Positions 1 to 7,761 of a stretch of DNA of 17,295 nt are shown here, piece after piece. Source of the stretch: Bacteroidales bacterium UBA4459 (GTDB lineage: Bacteria > Bacteroidota > Bacteroidia > Bacteroidales > F082); the NCBI GenBank assembly GCA_002389465.1, contig DGOT01000054.1, forward strand, positions 1-17,295, in the 5' to 3' direction. Each line of letters starts with the position of its first letter. Position 1 is the first letter of the stretch. Both the position numbers and the translations under genes were made by a program. Below the pieces are notes generated by a model that saw nothing but the letters and a program-made list of their open reading frames with translations, made no database searches and was not told the origin of the DNA.

Positions 1-1
1 T

Positions 2-1288
2 GAGAATGCTTATTTCCCTTTATTCATACCAAAATCCTTTTTTGCCAGGGAGGCTGCCCATGTGGAGGGTTTTGCCAAAGAATGTGCCGTGGTAACGCAT
101 TACAGGCTTAAAAATGACGGTAAAGGTGGAGTTGAAGTGGATGAGACGGCAAAACTTGAAGAAGAACTAATTGTACGCCCCACATCCGAAACAATCATCT
201 GGGATACGTATAAGAAATGGATCCAGTCATATCGTGATCTCCCCTTGCTGATCAACCAGTGGGCTAATGTGGTGCGCTGGGAAATGCGAACGCGTTTGTT
301 CTTAAGGACGGCTGAATTTCTTTGGCAGGAAGGGCATACGGCACACGAAACACGGGATGAAGCTGTTAAGGAAGCAGAACTGATTTTAGATATCTATGCC
401 GATTTCGCAGAAAAGTGGATAGGTGTTCCGGTACTTAAAGGTGTAAAAACTCCCAGTGAACGATTTGCCGGAGCGGTAGAAACATATTGTATCGAAGCTT
501 TGATGCAGGACGGAAAAGCATTACAAGCCGGAACTTCTCATTTTCTGGGTCAGAATTTTGCGAAGGCTTTTGATGTAAAATATTTAACAAAGGAAAACAA
601 ACTGGAATACGTTTGGGCATCTTCATGGGGAGTTTCAACACGACTCATAGGAGCTTTGATCATGGCGCATTCAGACGATAATGGCCTGGTGCTTCCTCCA
701 AAACTGGCTCCCATCCAGGTTGTTATCGTTCCTATCTTCAGGAAGCCCGAACAATTGGAAGAAATTTCCCAAAAGGCTCAAACTATTATGGATGAGTTGA
801 AAGCAAAAGGAATTTCTGTCAAGTATGACGATAGAGACACTTTCAAACCGGGTTATAAATTTGCCGAATGGGAATTGAAAGGTGTTCCGGTTCGCCTGGC
901 TATCGGACCACGTGACATGGAGAATGGAACCGTAGAAGCAGCACGCAGGGATACATTGGAAAAAGAAACCCTGTCGATGGAAGATATTGCCGTGAAAATA
1001 GAACATCTGCTCGAAAACATTCAGGATAATATCTACCAGAAGGCCCTTTCGTTCAGGGATGCCAATACGTTTAATGTAGATACGTGGGACGAATTTAAAG
1101 AGCGCATCGAAAAGGGAGGGTTTGTGTGGGCTCACTGGGATGGCACGGATGAAACCGAAGAAAAAATCAAAGAAGAAACCAAGGCTACTATCCGTCTGAT
1201 TCCTATAGATGGCAAGCAGGAAGAAGGTGTATGTATTTATACGGGAAAACCTTCAAAACAACGGGTTGTTTTTGCCAAAGCATATTAG
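2..1288 (+). CDS. proS: Prolyl-tRNA synthetase, archaeal/eukaryote-like (type 3), 5' end missing
   Basis: This class II aminoacyl-tRNA synthetase charges tRNA-Pro with proline in the cytoplasm. The frame is open from base 2, so the gene enters from the left. About 428 residues are visible, and roughly 60-70 N-terminal residues are missing compared with the usual 480-500. A GTG at base 62 is internal, because the residues before it (NAYFPLFIPKSFF) are conserved family sequence. Visible motifs are VRPTSET, the motif 2 region RTRLFLRTAEFLWQEG, QAGTSHFLGQNFAK, and the motif 3 region around HSDDNGLVLPPKLAP. The anticodon-binding domain and the C-terminal domain with the hallmark terminal tyrosine (VVFAKAY) follow. 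The absence of the large INS editing insert fits type 3. Most of the cysteines of the C-terminal zinc site are absent. The gene is convergent with the next one, 31 bases away. A weak 5-bp hairpin lies at the stop codon. Confidence 0.97.
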   Translation, partial: ENAYFPLFIPKSFFAREAAHVEGFAKECAVVTHYRLKNDGKGGVEVDETAKLEEELIVRPTSETIIWDTYKKWIQSYRDLPLLINQWANVVRWEMRTRLFLRTAEFLWQEGHTAHETRDEAVKEAELILDIYADFAEKWIGVPVLKGVKTPSERFAGAVETYCIEALMQDGKALQAGTSHFLGQNFAKAFDVKYLTKENKLEYVWASSWGVSTRLIGALIMAHSDDNGLVLPPKLAPIQVVIVPIFRKPEQLEEISQKAQTIMDELKAKGISVKYDDRDTFKPGYKFAEWELKGVPVRLAIGPRDMENGTVEAARRDTLEKETLSMEDIAVKIEHLLENIQDNIYQKALSFRDANTFNVDTWDEFKERIEKGGFVWAHWDGTDETEEKIKEETKATIRLIPIDGKQEEGVCIYTGKPSKQRVVFAKAY

Positions 1289-1319
1289 CAGGGGCTGCTT
1301 GTGACGGTTATGCGTACTT

Positions 1320-2639
1320 CTATTCCCACTCTTTTTCTGCCTTGTTGATTACCTTGTCAATACGAAGGAAGTTATCCCAATACCTTTCCTTGTTCATCTC
1401 CGACCAGTGAATGTATCCATTCATATACTGATAAGTTTGTATCTGGCACACAATGATCAGTAGCAAAGTCAGTGTTGTCAGAAATTTTCTGAGTCTGCTT
1501 TTTTGCAGAAGTAATGAAAAGAGAATGAAAAAGTAGGTATAGTATTCAATCATCACCCTTTGCGAAAAACTCCCACCGTAATACCACAGCCACCACGAAG
1601 AAAGAATGTAAACCACAAGAGCAAGAAAGGCCAATAACGTATAAAACCTGAATTTATCTTTGTATAAAAAGATCAATCCAAACAGGGAAAGGAATAAAAT
1701 AGGTGTATAAATGAAAAAACCTTTCCGGTACGAGAACATAAAATCAATGGGATGAGGAGACAGGAAGTTAAATCCCTCATTTGTATATGAATAAACAATG
1801 AAATGGCCGGTTTGTAGTTTGTAAATAATGAATTGAATGGAAACAATGCCGAAGAAAATCAAAGCTCCGAAACCTAATGCCTTCCAGTGATTTAGCAAGT
1901 ATTTCAAGCCGCTCTTTAGATTGTCAGAAGTTTGTGCCAAAAACGGGAGGCTGAAAACAACCAGAATATTTATGGGCCTTATAAGCGCAACAACTGCCAG
2001 CGCGAAAACGCCCCAGAAAAAATATTTTTTTCGAGGTGTATTAAAAAACTTCAGAAAACAGTAAACGAACAGGTTGACAAAGGCAAACGAAAAAATATGT
2101 GACATCATAGATTCGGAAACAACATAATGGAACATGTTGGTGCCGAGCGCAACAGCAGGAATAGCCAGGGCGATTACTCTTTCGGAGAAATGGTAAGACC
2201 GGAGTATTTTTACCATAAAGAACAAACCCATCAGGGCATAAAAAATGGTTCCGATTTGGGCGAAAATCCGGTAATAAACAGCGTAACCGTCAAGTGGTAA
2301 ACCTTTAAGAAAATTTGTGATGTGCCCGATGGTAAAAAACGGAACTAAACAAAGAGATGTTCCCACAAAATACTTGTTCACGGCATGTCCGTTAATTTTC
2401 GTAACAAATCCTTTGTTGATGTTTGCATTTATGCTGTCGTTGTTTACCTGTTCAATAAAATCAAATTGAAGGTCATGATAGATAAAGATAGCGGGCAGAT
2501 ATGCATAATAGCCGTTGCCGTCAGAAGTTACAATCCGGCTCCACCTGCTATCACTCCAGTTCAAGTTTGCACTCACCCAGATAAGGATGACAGCTGTTAC
2601 CAGATAACTGTAAAGAGTGTATTTCTTTTTACTGTTCAA
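1320..2639 (-). CDS. Polytopic membrane protein, possible GT-C-type glycosyltransferase
   Basis: A 439-residue integral membrane protein with about ten hydrophobic segments, the first at residues 10-26 and the last near 385-403. The first extracytoplasmic loop holds an acidic/aromatic stretch, TSDGNGYYAYLPAIF (residues 38-52). Its placement resembles the catalytic-aspartate loop of GT-C glycosyltransferases, which use polyprenyl-phosphate sugars, and the helix ending in IRPINILV also looks like that fold. This is a fold-level guess: I recognise no diagnostic family motif and cannot name a substrate. The start is TTG at 2639, two bases after the stop of the GIN lipoprotein gene. No in-frame ATG occurs until well inside the membrane region, so TTG with translational coupling is the best choice. 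It is the last gene of the leftward operon 4554-1320. That context suggests a cell-surface glycan or lipid role. Confidence 0.8.
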   Translation of the reverse strand: MNSKKKYTLYSYLVTAVILIWVSANLNWSDSRWSRIVTSDGNGYYAYLPAIFIYHDLQFDFIEQVNNDSINANINKGFVTKINGHAVNKYFVGTSLCLVPFFTIGHITNFLKGLPLDGYAVYYRIFAQIGTIFYALMGLFFMVKILRSYHFSERVIALAIPAVALGTNMFHYVVSESMMSHIFSFAFVNLFVYCFLKFFNTPRKKYFFWGVFALAVVALIRPINILVVFSLPFLAQTSDNLKSGLKYLLNHWKALGFGALIFFGIVSIQFIIYKLQTGHFIVYSYTNEGFNFLSPHPIDFMFSYRKGFFIYTPILFLSLFGLIFLYKDKFRFYTLLAFLALVVYILSSWWLWYYGGSFSQRVMIEYYTYFFILFSLLLQKSRLRKFLTTLTLLLIIVCQIQTYQYMNGYIHWSEMNKERYWDNFLRIDKVINKAEKEWE

Positions 2640-2641
2640 AA

Positions 2642-3388
2642 CTAATCTTCGAGTTTAATCAATTCTCCCGTGCCCTTCTGGTCGAGTGTAATATCGAATG
2701 GGTTTCCGGTATAATAAACGTTCCCGATGTTTTCAATAGTTACACCCAGTGTTTTATGGGCATATACGTACACATCGTTACTACTTCGGTTGTTCAAATA
2801 TACAAAGTCGGTGATGAGTGCCCGATTATCAATCAATCCGAAGCTATTTGAATATACGTAACAGACATTGCAGTGTCCTTTCATTTTAATATCAGCTGTA
2901 CCGAAATGAAGGTTACAATGTAAAAATACAGCATTAACAGCAAACCTGATTTCACCGGCGCCTTCTTTAACATCAATCACGAGGTTGTCAGTACGTATTG
3001 TGTCAGTACTTGTAATATTTCCGATCGATCTGTATTCGATGGTGTCAAGTTGTGTAAAGTTCAGGTAAGCAGTAACCGGTACGTCATAGCTTCTGACCCA
3101 GTTGCAACTGTTGTTGTTACTAATGGTTAATACACTGTCGTTCACTTCGGCAACAATCTTTTTCATCAGTTTATCGCCGGCTTCAATAGTCAAATTATTT
3201 GTAGCTGATGATTCCAGAACCAGATTAATATTGTCGTGCAAAACCACCGTATGAAATCCGGTTATCGCCCTGTCTTCCGTTGTCACCTTGCCTGTACTTT
3301 TAAAGCAATCCGTTACGGACGTTTTCTTACACGAGAAAACGGTAAGTAAAAACAGAAAAACGGCTATATGTCGAATGAGTCTTTTCAC
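2642..3388 (-). CDS. Lipoprotein with a GIN domain (DUF2807, putative adhesin head)
   Basis: A 248-residue exported lipoprotein. Residues 1-19 are a signal peptide ending in TVFS, followed by Cys20, a plausible lipobox and signal peptidase II site. The rest, from about residue 40 to 235, matches the GIN/DUF2807 pattern: ITGFHTVVLHDNINLVLE, then a repetitive beta-strand pattern (LTISNNNS, IEYRSIGNITSTDTI, VYYTGNP) expected to form a beta-helix. Such proteins are common in Bacteroidota and their function is not established; 'adhesin head' is a domain name, not a shown activity. The start codon is GTG at 3388. It overlaps the stop of the upstream hydrolase gene in a GTGA junction, which implies translational coupling. 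The protein is likely tethered to the inner or outer membrane and may work with the PagL-like enzyme or the downstream membrane protein. Confidence 0.88.
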   Translation of the reverse strand: MKRLIRHIAVFLFLLTVFSCKKTSVTDCFKSTGKVTTEDRAITGFHTVVLHDNINLVLESSATNNLTIEAGDKLMKKIVAEVNDSVLTISNNNSCNWVRSYDVPVTAYLNFTQLDTIEYRSIGNITSTDTIRTDNLVIDVKEGAGEIRFAVNAVFLHCNLHFGTADIKMKGHCNVCYVYSNSFGLIDNRALITDFVYLNNRSSNDVYVYAHKTLGVTIENIGNVYYTGNPFDITLDQKGTGELIKLED

Positions 3389-4554
3389 AAATGTTTAATT
3401 TTTCTTTTGTAAACAAAGTTCAGTTTATAGCCCAGGCCAAACCCAACATATTCAGCCTTACCCCAGTTTGTATTCAGCACAATTTGGGCGAATAACTGAT
3501 CAATAAAATAGTATTTAAGTGTGAGCCTCTGATAGACTTCACCTTCGCTCTCTTCGACAGAGTACAAATAAAAGCCAAAGTTAAACATGAAGGTCAGTCT
3601 GGCAACCACAAGTTCATAGGCTGCGCTTATACCGGGTTTTACAGTTTGTAGTTTCGTTACTTCCGGGTCACCCATCCAGTTCAACAGGTATTTATCTGAT
3701 TCATCATAAACAACGTCCATTCCCCCACCTATTCGGCTTTTGTAAGAGATTCTTTTTAAAACATTCACATAAAAGCTGTACACATTAAATTGTTTCCCGA
3801 ATTGCTCGGTCATGTCTTTGCGTGCATATGTAAAAGAGAACTCTATATCCAGATCTTTTTTGCCATCAAATTCAAATGGATACAGTTCAGGGAGTATTTT
3901 TTTGTCGTAAAACGGGTTTGGTTTCTTCAGAAAAGTACTCATACCTATGTTGGCGGTAATGGTATTCAGACCATAGTTAGGAGTTTTTGTGGCACCATTC
4001 GAAAAATGGGTCAGGCCAAACCCTATCAGAATGGTAACCGACTTGCTCAAGTTTCTTCGGTATTCTGCATATACACTTCCGATAACATTAATGTGCGAAC
4101 CGATCGCATAATTTTTATAGTTTTCGGTGCGGTGAAAATAATTGGTGAGGTAACCGAGGCCCAGGCCCAGCCTGAAATTCAGGCTTTGCTTTTTGTCATA
4201 TACGATGGGAAAACTAATAAATGGGTACAAGGCAAAAGATGAGCCTATCTCTTCGAAGCTTCCTAAAGGCGAATACCAGAGGGTCAGCCCGATAACGGGA
4301 TAGGCATATTCTGTTTCCCATCGTCTGGCACCCCATGTTGCCTGTTCAATGCTTAATTCAAAAGCGGGATAATGGGCCTGAAAACGATCTAATTCAAGGT
4401 GGTGGCTGTAAAGAAAACCATAGTGGGCTCTGCCTTCAACCATGATGTTGTACTTTGAGTATTTTCCACTGGCGGCCTGACCATATCCCTGGCTCATCAG
4501 AATTGTAAGGCTCAATAAAACCAGTAATTTCTTTATGGTATTTTTTTTATTCAA
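3385..4554 (-). CDS. PagL-like acyloxyacyl hydrolase / lipid A 3-O-deacylase family, outer membrane
   Basis: A 389-residue outer-membrane protein expected to remove an acyl chain from lipid A. An N-terminal signal peptide (about residues 1-26, KKLLVLLSLTILMSQGYGQA) precedes alternating beta-strands rich in Tyr, Phe and Gly. The PagL signature is THFSNGATKTPNYGLN (residues 182-197). His183 and Ser185 match the catalytic His and Ser of PagL. The position of the catalytic Glu, 12 residues after the Ser in Pseudomonas PagL, is Asn197 here. The protein is about twice the length of classical PagL. Residues 215-389 form a second strand-rich half that ends in a barrel-like strand pattern. The start is TTG at 4554. 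A TAATTTTG -7 element ends 20 bases upstream, which supports this start. It is the first gene of the operon. Family assignment is firm; enzymatic activity is inferred. Confidence 0.85.
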   Translation of the reverse strand: MNKKNTIKKLLVLLSLTILMSQGYGQAASGKYSKYNIMVEGRAHYGFLYSHHLELDRFQAHYPAFELSIEQATWGARRWETEYAYPVIGLTLWYSPLGSFEEIGSSFALYPFISFPIVYDKKQSLNFRLGLGLGYLTNYFHRTENYKNYAIGSHINVIGSVYAEYRRNLSKSVTILIGFGLTHFSNGATKTPNYGLNTITANIGMSTFLKKPNPFYDKKILPELYPFEFDGKKDLDIEFSFTYARKDMTEQFGKQFNVYSFYVNVLKRISYKSRIGGGMDVVYDESDKYLLNWMGDPEVTKLQTVKPGISAAYELVVARLTFMFNFGFYLYSVEESEGEVYQRLTLKYYFIDQLFAQIVLNTNWGKAEYVGFGLGYKLNFVYKRKIKHL

Positions 4555-4574
4555 GTCGGTTTCAGAATGAACAA

Positions 4575-4582
4575 CAAAATTA
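4575..4582 (-). promoter_or_regulatory. Predicted -7 element (TAATTTTG) of the PagL-like/GIN/GT-C operon
   Basis: On the minus strand this octamer fits the Bacteroidota TAnnTTTG -7 consensus. It ends 20 bases before the TTG start at 4554, giving a leader of about 12-15 bases. I found no convincing -33 TTTG at the expected spacing. Confidence 0.6.
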
Positions 4583-4617
4583 GAAGAAAAGGCTTACTCC
4601 ATGTTTAATAACTTGTA

Positions 4618-4625
4618 TAAGTTTG
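4618..4625 (+). promoter_or_regulatory. Possible -7 element (TAAGTTTG) for mazG
   Basis: Matches TAnnTTTG but lies 87 bases before the mazG ATG, much further than the other promoters in this window. It sits 2 bases after one copy of a 10-base direct repeat (TAATAACTTG). This is the only exact match on the plus strand of this intergenic region. Confidence 0.4.
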
Positions 4626-4712
4626 GTTGGTAAAAAATCTGCCCATATCAGTGAAACGATAAATTTTGTAATAACTTGCATTTTTTTAAAAGGAAGCTAA
4701 GGATTAACGTAA

Positions 4713-5486
4713 ATGGAAGAAAAATTAAAGTCGTTTAAGCGGCTGTTACAGATAATGGATGACCTGCGAAGCGGCTGTCCATGGGATAAAGAACAGACGC
4801 TTGATAGCCTTCGTCACCTTACCATTGAGGAGGTGTATGAATTGTCGGATGCCATTCTGGAGAAGGACCTGGATGAAATTAAGAAAGAGTTAGGTGACTT
4901 GATGCTGCATATTGTGTTTTATGCCAAAATCGGATCGGAAAAAGGTGCTTTTAATATAACAGATGTACTGGATCATATATCGGATAAGCTTGTTCACCGG
5001 CATCCGCATATCTATGGCGATGTAGAGGTTTCCGGACCCGAAGACGTGAAAAATAACTGGGAAAAGCTGAAGTTGGAAGAAGGCAAAACATCGGTACTGG
5101 AAGGAGTGCCGAAATCAATGCCCCCCTTGGTGAAAGCATACAGGATGCAGGAGAAAGTGGCTGGAGTTGGATTTGAATGGGAACATACCCGACAGGTTTG
5201 GGATAAGGTGATCGAAGAGATGAATGAGTTGCAACGCGAAGTTGAAACGGGTGGCGATAAAGAGAGAATGGAGGATGAATTAGGGGACTTGCTGTTTGCC
5301 CTGGTAAACTATGCCCGTTTTATCAAAGTCAATCCGGAGGATGCCCTGGAGCGGACAAATAAGAAATTCATACGCCGTTTTCAGTATATCGAAACGGAAT
5401 CAGTTAAAGAAGGTAAAACGCTGGACGATATGACGCTGCAAGAGATGGATGCTTATTGGAACAAAGCCAAAGAGCTTGGTCTTTAA
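4713..5486 (+). CDS. mazG: MazG nucleoside triphosphate pyrophosphohydrolase
   Basis: This cytoplasmic all-alpha NTP pyrophosphatase hydrolyses (d)NTPs to NMP and pyrophosphate. It is linked to clearing aberrant nucleotides and, in E. coli, to limiting ppGpp during starvation. The 257 residues contain both tandem MazG domains. Domain 1 shows CPWDKEQTLDSL (22-33), EEVYE (39-43) and KKELGDL (57-63). Domain 2 shows EEMNE (168-172) and EDELGDLLFALVN (187-199). These are the EExxE and ExxD metal-binding motifs. The linker carries HRHPHIYGD (95-103) and NNWEKLK (114-120), both typical of the long bacterial form. Length is normal and the ATG start fits the family N-terminus. The gene is divergent from the PagL-like operon and convergent with the amino acid transporter, so it is probably monocistronic. 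No toxin-antitoxin partner is adjacent. Confidence 0.96.
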   Translation: MEEKLKSFKRLLQIMDDLRSGCPWDKEQTLDSLRHLTIEEVYELSDAILEKDLDEIKKELGDLMLHIVFYAKIGSEKGAFNITDVLDHISDKLVHRHPHIYGDVEVSGPEDVKNNWEKLKLEEGKTSVLEGVPKSMPPLVKAYRMQEKVAGVGFEWEHTRQVWDKVIEEMNELQREVETGGDKERMEDELGDLLFALVNYARFIKVNPEDALERTNKKFIRRFQYIETESVKEGKTLDDMTLQEMDAYWNKAKELGL

Positions 5487-5531
5487 AAAAAAAGAGAAAA
5501 AGGCGGGAAGTTGCTACAGTTGAAATTCCGC
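5487..5531 (-). terminator. Probable intrinsic terminator of the APC-USP transporter gene
   Basis: Read on the minus strand, GCGGAA (5531-5526) pairs with TTCCCGC (5509-5503) with one bulged base and a 16-base loop. A pyrimidine run of mostly T follows (5501-5484). It lies just after the transporter stop at 5533. The long loop and the bulge make it only moderately convincing. Confidence 0.5.
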
Positions 5532-5532
5532 G

Positions 5533-7734
5533 TTAAAAATTTTGAACAATTTTCTTTAACCTTTTCACGGTTTTTACAAGAACAACAGTGCATTTTGCTT
5601 CGGCAGCGATTTGATATGCCGGTGAGTCCTGCAATGTTTTACCCGGATTGCGGGTGTCTTTACCGATAATCAAAACATCAAACCCGGACGACAAGCTGAT
5701 AATGTCTTTTTTAGGATGGTCACTCACATCCAGCCTGATATCGTACAGGGCTGTTGACTTCAGGTTTTGCAGGCTCTCCATAAGTAAGTTATCAGCTTTT
5801 CTTTTTTGCTGTTGGCTGTAATCCTTCGGAAGGAAACTGATCAGAACAATCCGGGCTTTTCTTTTTTCTGCTACAGCTGTTGCACACATCAGCATCAGGT
5901 TCAAATTATGGGTGTCTTTGATGTAAACCCCAATTTTTTCAGGTGTAAAATTATCCGGTTCAGCCTTTAGGTTCAATACGAGAAAGTCTGTATGGGAAGA
6001 TTTCAATATCTGCGCAAAAACGGAGGTGTTCACATCTTTTGAATGCTTTGGAAACCCCATAACAATCAAATCACTGCCAATCTCCTGGGCTACATTAATA
6101 ATTCCTGATGAAATTTTCCGTGAAGCACGTATGATAGGTCTTATTTGAATATTCTGCTTTTTAGCGATCTCGATACTGCGTTTTATGACTTCCAGTGTTT
6201 CTCCCGCATCCGACAGTGCTTCATAAAAGTCTATCTGTTCAGGCGTGTTCTTTATTGCCAGTACAGTTACTTCCCCTCCCTTTTTGGCCAGCAAAGTATT
6301 CGAAAACATCATTAAAGCGCTTTGTGTTTCAGGGTTTGAAACCGGAACCAGTATCTTATTCTTTTTGAAGAAAGAAAACCTTTTTTCAGTTTCCAGAACA
6401 ATGTTCATCCCCTCGCGACCTGTTTTTTCTCTTTTTCTGGAATAGAAGAAATAGATCAGAGCACCGGCCACAATCAATTGTTGTCCCAAAGCCAGCGAAA
6501 ATATATCCAATGTGAATAAAAGCCCGAGGTTAATGATCAGACTTAACTCGGGAAGAAGCCTTTTCCAACCGGCTTTTGGTTTCAAAGCGGGCTTGGTTTT
6601 GTAAAGCTTACGCATGGCCAATGATACCGGTAGCAGGGAGAGCAACAGGCTGAAGTTGGCAACTTTAGCAATTGTTTCCAGACTAAAAAATGCCAGCGCC
6701 AGGCTGGTCAAAACACCTCCGATGATGATGGATCCCTGGGGCTGTTTGGTTTTTTCGTTGAGTTTGCCGATCATATCCGGAAAAAACCGGTCCTTGCCCA
6801 TGCTGTATGACTGTCGGCTCTGTGATATCAGCGTACTGCTTAATGCCCCTAGCGATGCCAGTATCCCGCCCAGCGAGATCACCATCCACCCTTTTCCACC
6901 GAAGCTTTTATTGGCGACAAGAACCAAAGGCGCATGGCTGTTGGCAAGTTCCTTCCATGGCACAGTCATTACGGACGCAACGGCAATCAGCGCGTAGATG
7001 GCAATGCTGATCAGCATGGCAAGTTTCATTGCTTTGGGAATGGTTTTTTCCGGCTCAATAATTTCATCGGCGTTGTTGGCTATTAACTGATAACCAAAAA
7101 ATGAAATGTAAATAATAGAAATAGCTCCCAGCGTTCCCTGAAATCCATGCGGAAATTCAGGTTGGGTATTTTTAACATCCAGATAAAAAAATGATAAGAT
7201 GATAAGTAATGCCAGAATGCCTACATTGCTCCATACAATAATGTTTTGAAGATTGAATTTCTTTTTGCCCTGCGGGCGAAGGTTGATCAGTGTGATTAAT
7301 AAGGTAATTACAATAGCAATAGCCCGTATGACATACTGCGGCAGTTTTGTTTCTGTAAGCGATACGGTATATTCGGCAAAACCGATAGCGTATAAACTGC
7401 TGGCAAGAATACTTCCGATGGCCAGGAACCATCCGGTGGTAAAACCACCCAGACTTCCCAAGACATGGTAGGCATAGGTATATCCGCCCCCTGAGCGGGG
7501 AATAACACGACTTAGTTCGGCGAACATTAGCGTTGTTACAAAAGCAAGCGAACCACAAAGCACATAGGATAATACAACAGACGGCCCGGCAACATTGGCG
7601 GCAGCGCCGATCAGCACATAAATACCAGCACCGAGAAGCGCCCCTACGCCGATGGTGGTGGCGCCGAACAATCCGATTGTCCTGTCAAATTTAGGAGGTT
7701 TAATCTTTTTATTGAAAAGTGTTTGTATGTCCAC
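5533..7734 (-). CDS. APC-family amino acid permease fused to two universal stress protein (UspA-like) domains
   Basis: A 733-residue inner-membrane transporter. Residues 15-435 are an APC-superfamily amino acid/cation symporter with about 12 helices. The helix 1 substrate motif is GVGALLGAGIYVLIG (29-43), and the conserved loop FFGYQLIANNADEIIEPEK (212-230) precedes TIPKAM. Substrate cannot be told. Two cytoplasmic Usp-like domains follow, residues about 460-590 (ILVPVSNPE ... DLIVMG) and about 600-722 (IGVYIKDT ... DVLIIG ... CTVVLVK). Neither shows the G-2x-G-9x-G(S/T) nucleotide-binding signature of ATP-binding Usp proteins, so they may sense another ligand or act structurally. The start is GTG at 7734; a TATATTTG -7 element ends 19 bases upstream. 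Neighbours are mazG (convergent) and the peroxiredoxin (same strand, but separated by a terminator), so it is likely a single-gene unit. The APC-Usp architecture occurs in other bacteria. Confidence 0.92.
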   Translation of the reverse strand: MDIQTLFNKKIKPPKFDRTIGLFGATTIGVGALLGAGIYVLIGAAANVAGPSVVLSYVLCGSLAFVTTLMFAELSRVIPRSGGGYTYAYHVLGSLGGFTTGWFLAIGSILASSLYAIGFAEYTVSLTETKLPQYVIRAIAIVITLLITLINLRPQGKKKFNLQNIIVWSNVGILALLIILSFFYLDVKNTQPEFPHGFQGTLGAISIIYISFFGYQLIANNADEIIEPEKTIPKAMKLAMLISIAIYALIAVASVMTVPWKELANSHAPLVLVANKSFGGKGWMVISLGGILASLGALSSTLISQSRQSYSMGKDRFFPDMIGKLNEKTKQPQGSIIIGGVLTSLALAFFSLETIAKVANFSLLLSLLPVSLAMRKLYKTKPALKPKAGWKRLLPELSLIINLGLLFTLDIFSLALGQQLIVAGALIYFFYSRKREKTGREGMNIVLETEKRFSFFKKNKILVPVSNPETQSALMMFSNTLLAKKGGEVTVLAIKNTPEQIDFYEALSDAGETLEVIKRSIEIAKKQNIQIRPIIRASRKISSGIINVAQEIGSDLIVMGFPKHSKDVNTSVFAQILKSSHTDFLVLNLKAEPDNFTPEKIGVYIKDTHNLNLMLMCATAVAEKRKARIVLISFLPKDYSQQQKRKADNLLMESLQNLKSTALYDIRLDVSDHPKKDIISLSSGFDVLIIGKDTRNPGKTLQDSPAYQIAAEAKCTVVLVKTVKRLKKIVQNF

Positions 7735-7753
7735 AGTCTAAAGTTGTTTGAAG

Positions 7754-7761
7754 CAAATATA
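7754..7761 (-). promoter_or_regulatory. Predicted -7 element (TATATTTG) of the APC-USP transporter gene
   Basis: Exact TAnnTTTG match on the minus strand, ending 19 bases before the GTG start at 7734. The implied leader is about 13 bases. No clear -33 element is visible. Confidence 0.6.

Noticed and set aside
671..1135. 154-residue minus-strand open frame inside proS
   Set aside because: It lies wholly antisense to strongly conserved synthetase sequence and has no recognisable domain, so it is a shadow frame.
1287..1299. Small hairpin AGCAG-GGG-CTGCT at the proS stop codon
   Set aside because: Only 5 bp, overlaps the stop and has no T tract, so it is not convincing as a terminator.
3790..4242. 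150-residue plus-strand open frame opposite the PagL-like gene
   Set aside because: The minus-strand frame carries the HFSNG motif and a signal peptide; the plus-strand product has no family pattern and no promoter element.
4713..5486. MazG as an antitoxin or phage-defence component
   Set aside because: The protein is the long two-domain housekeeping form, and no toxin or defence gene is adjacent.
7172..7558. 128-residue minus-strand open frame inside the APC transporter
   Set aside because: Same-strand alternative frame within a clear APC domain; the Cys/Tyr-rich product has no family features.
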